From Caulobacteraceae bacterium (GTDB lineage: Bacteria > Pseudomonadota > Alphaproteobacteria > Caulobacterales > Caulobacteraceae), in NCBI GenBank assembly GCA_031291645.1, contig JARLIQ010000129.1, forward strand, positions 1 to 37,732: a stretch of DNA of 37,732 nt, in the 5' to 3' direction. The position numbers were made by a program, and so were the translations under genes. Every line of letters starts with the position of its first letter. Position 1 is the stretch's first letter. Below, in pieces: positions 36,984 through 37,732 of the stretch. Below the pieces are notes generated by a model, which was not told where the DNA came from, did not search any database, and saw nothing but the letters and a program-made list of their open reading frames with translations.

Positions 36984-37361
36984 ATGGCCATCAGCATCCT
37001 CCGCCGGCCCATGCTGGTCGTCGCCGGCTCCGGCTGGCGCAAGGCGTTCAACTTCTGGACCGGCCCGGCCAGCGCCCGCGCGCCGGCCGACCTGGCTGGC
37101 TGCAGCGTCGTCGCCACCCTGGCGCCCGCCAACACACCGGCCCCGGCGGTCCTGACCCTGTCGACCGACAACGGCCTGATCACCATCCAGGGGAATGCCG
37201 TGATCATCGACGTCGGCATAACCGCCGCGACCGCCTGGGCCACGCCCTTCGCGCCGGCGGCCTGTGACTTCCGCCTGCGCATCATCGATCCAGCCGCCGA
37301 CGTAGACCGCTACGTCATCCTGTCCGATCCAGCCTCGAGCCGGGTGAAGGTGTGCCTATGA
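36984..37361 (+). CDS. Hypothetical beta-rich protein of the tail-fibre cluster (125 aa)
   Basis: [20 protein letters not shown], then [60 protein letters not shown] and [20 protein letters not shown]. The alternation suggests a single beta-sandwich. In several prophages a protein of this size lies next to collagen-like fibre genes (from memory), perhaps as an adaptor. Normal GC-biased codon use returns here. The ATG is chosen over upstream codons because it starts the coherent sequence. Stop overlaps the next start (ATGA). Confidence 0.7.
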   Translation: MAISILRRPMLVVAGSGWRKAFNFWTGPASARAPADLAGCSVVATLAPANTPAPAVLTLSTDNGLITIQGNAVIIDVGITAATAWATPFAPAACDFRLRIIDPAADVDRYVILSDPASSRVKVCL

Positions 37362-37732
37362 GCATCGACGTCTATGTCGAGGCGGATGTGCTGGACGTCT
37401 ACGAAAGCGACGCGAGCGACGTCGTATTCGGCGACGAAGGGCCGCCGGGGCCCACAGGCGCGACTGGCGCGACCGGGGCGGCGGGCCCGACGGGTTCCAC
37501 GGGTGCGGCTTCCACTGTCGCCGGACCAATGGGTGCGACTGGCGTTGCTGGCCCGACGGGCGCGGCCGGCGCTACGGGACCGACCGGGCCTACGGGCGCG
37601 GACTCCACCGTTGCCGGCCCCACGGGTCCGACTGGCGCAGCGGGGACGACGGGACCGACCGGCCCGACCGGAGCCGCGGGCGCGAACTCCACCGTCGCTG
37701 GTCCGACGGGCGCGACTGGCGCGACGGGGCCC
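37358..37732 (+). CDS. Collagen-like tail fibre protein, truncated by the right window edge
   Basis: The frame from ATG 37358 stays open for 125 codons to the window end. After a 26-residue acidic head ([20 protein letters not shown]), glycine falls at every third position: [19 protein letters not shown] and onward, a collagen-like Gly-X-Y tract rich in Pro and Thr. The tract is broken three times by a related S-T-V-A-G-P motif (DNA at about 37508, 37604 and 37688). Phage collagen-like tracts form trimeric fibre shafts. Some overlapping frames exist only because of the repeats. Confidence 0.85.
   Translation, partial: MSIDVYVEADVLDVYESDASDVVFGDEGPPGPTGATGATGAAGPTGSTGAASTVAGPMGATGVAGPTGAAGATGPTGPTGADSTVAGPTGPTGAAGTTGPTGPTGAAGANSTVAGPTGATGATGP

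Noticed and set aside
37399..37692. Minus-strand Pro/Ala/Val-rich frame at the right end
   Set aside because: It is the antisense reading of the collagen-like Gly-X-Y codons; the plus frame has an ATGA-coupled start and a non-repetitive head.

Overview
This window is almost entirely one tailed-phage genome or prophage segment, cut at both ends. Base composition is strongly GC-rich, most genes use G or C at the third codon position, and a GapR-like (DUF2312) protein is encoded. Together these suggest an alphaproteobacterial host, most likely Caulobacterales such as Caulobacter, Phenylobacterium or Brevundimonas (inference). No integrase, tRNA, rRNA, insertion sequence, CRISPR array, holin or free-standing endolysin was found, so lysogeny is inferred from the repressor alone. 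No stretch longer than about 210 bases lacks a gene.

Left arm (1-3.7 kb, minus strand): a leftward operon in which five genes are linked by four ATGA start/stop overlaps, encoding an 83-aa protein, a 29-aa membrane peptide, a 116-aa protein, a 649-aa ParB-family protein and a 78-aa protein. An unknown gene that leaves the left edge follows after a short gap.

Immunity region (3.7-6.5 kb): a LexA-like CI repressor and a downstream candidate lipoprotein read left. A Cro-like protein and a DNA-binding-domain-only TetR-like protein read right. The 63-bp divergent gap holds a palindrome with two nested arm pairs.

Early and accessory region (6.5-15.2 kb): small unknown genes, a HicAB toxin-antitoxin pair on the minus strand, a helicase-DNA methyltransferase fusion, a small protein with a Rieske-type cluster motif, a GapR-like protein split by a 10-G run, an AAA+ ATPase, a winged-helix replication-initiator-like gene with iteron-like palindromes inside it (candidate origin), and a NusG/RfaH-like factor just before the late genes.

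Late region (15.4-37.7 kb, plus strand): a lambda-type head module (Nu1-like and GpA-like terminase, gpW, gpB-like portal, S49 protease, scaffold, gpD, gpE, FII-like) followed by a Mu-type contractile tail module (DUF2635, sheath, tube, chaperones with a likely -1 frameshift, tape measure with a muramidase-like domain, gpN, gpP, gp45 spike, gp46, gp47, gp48). It ends in tail-fibre genes, the last a collagen-like protein that leaves the right edge.

The strongest unexplained signal is a dispersed odd-length palindrome, GAACSSSGTTC (S = C or G), found at ten sites across the window in different reading frames and in intergenic DNA. It resembles operators of ParB-family proteins such as KorB, and a ParB-family protein is encoded here.
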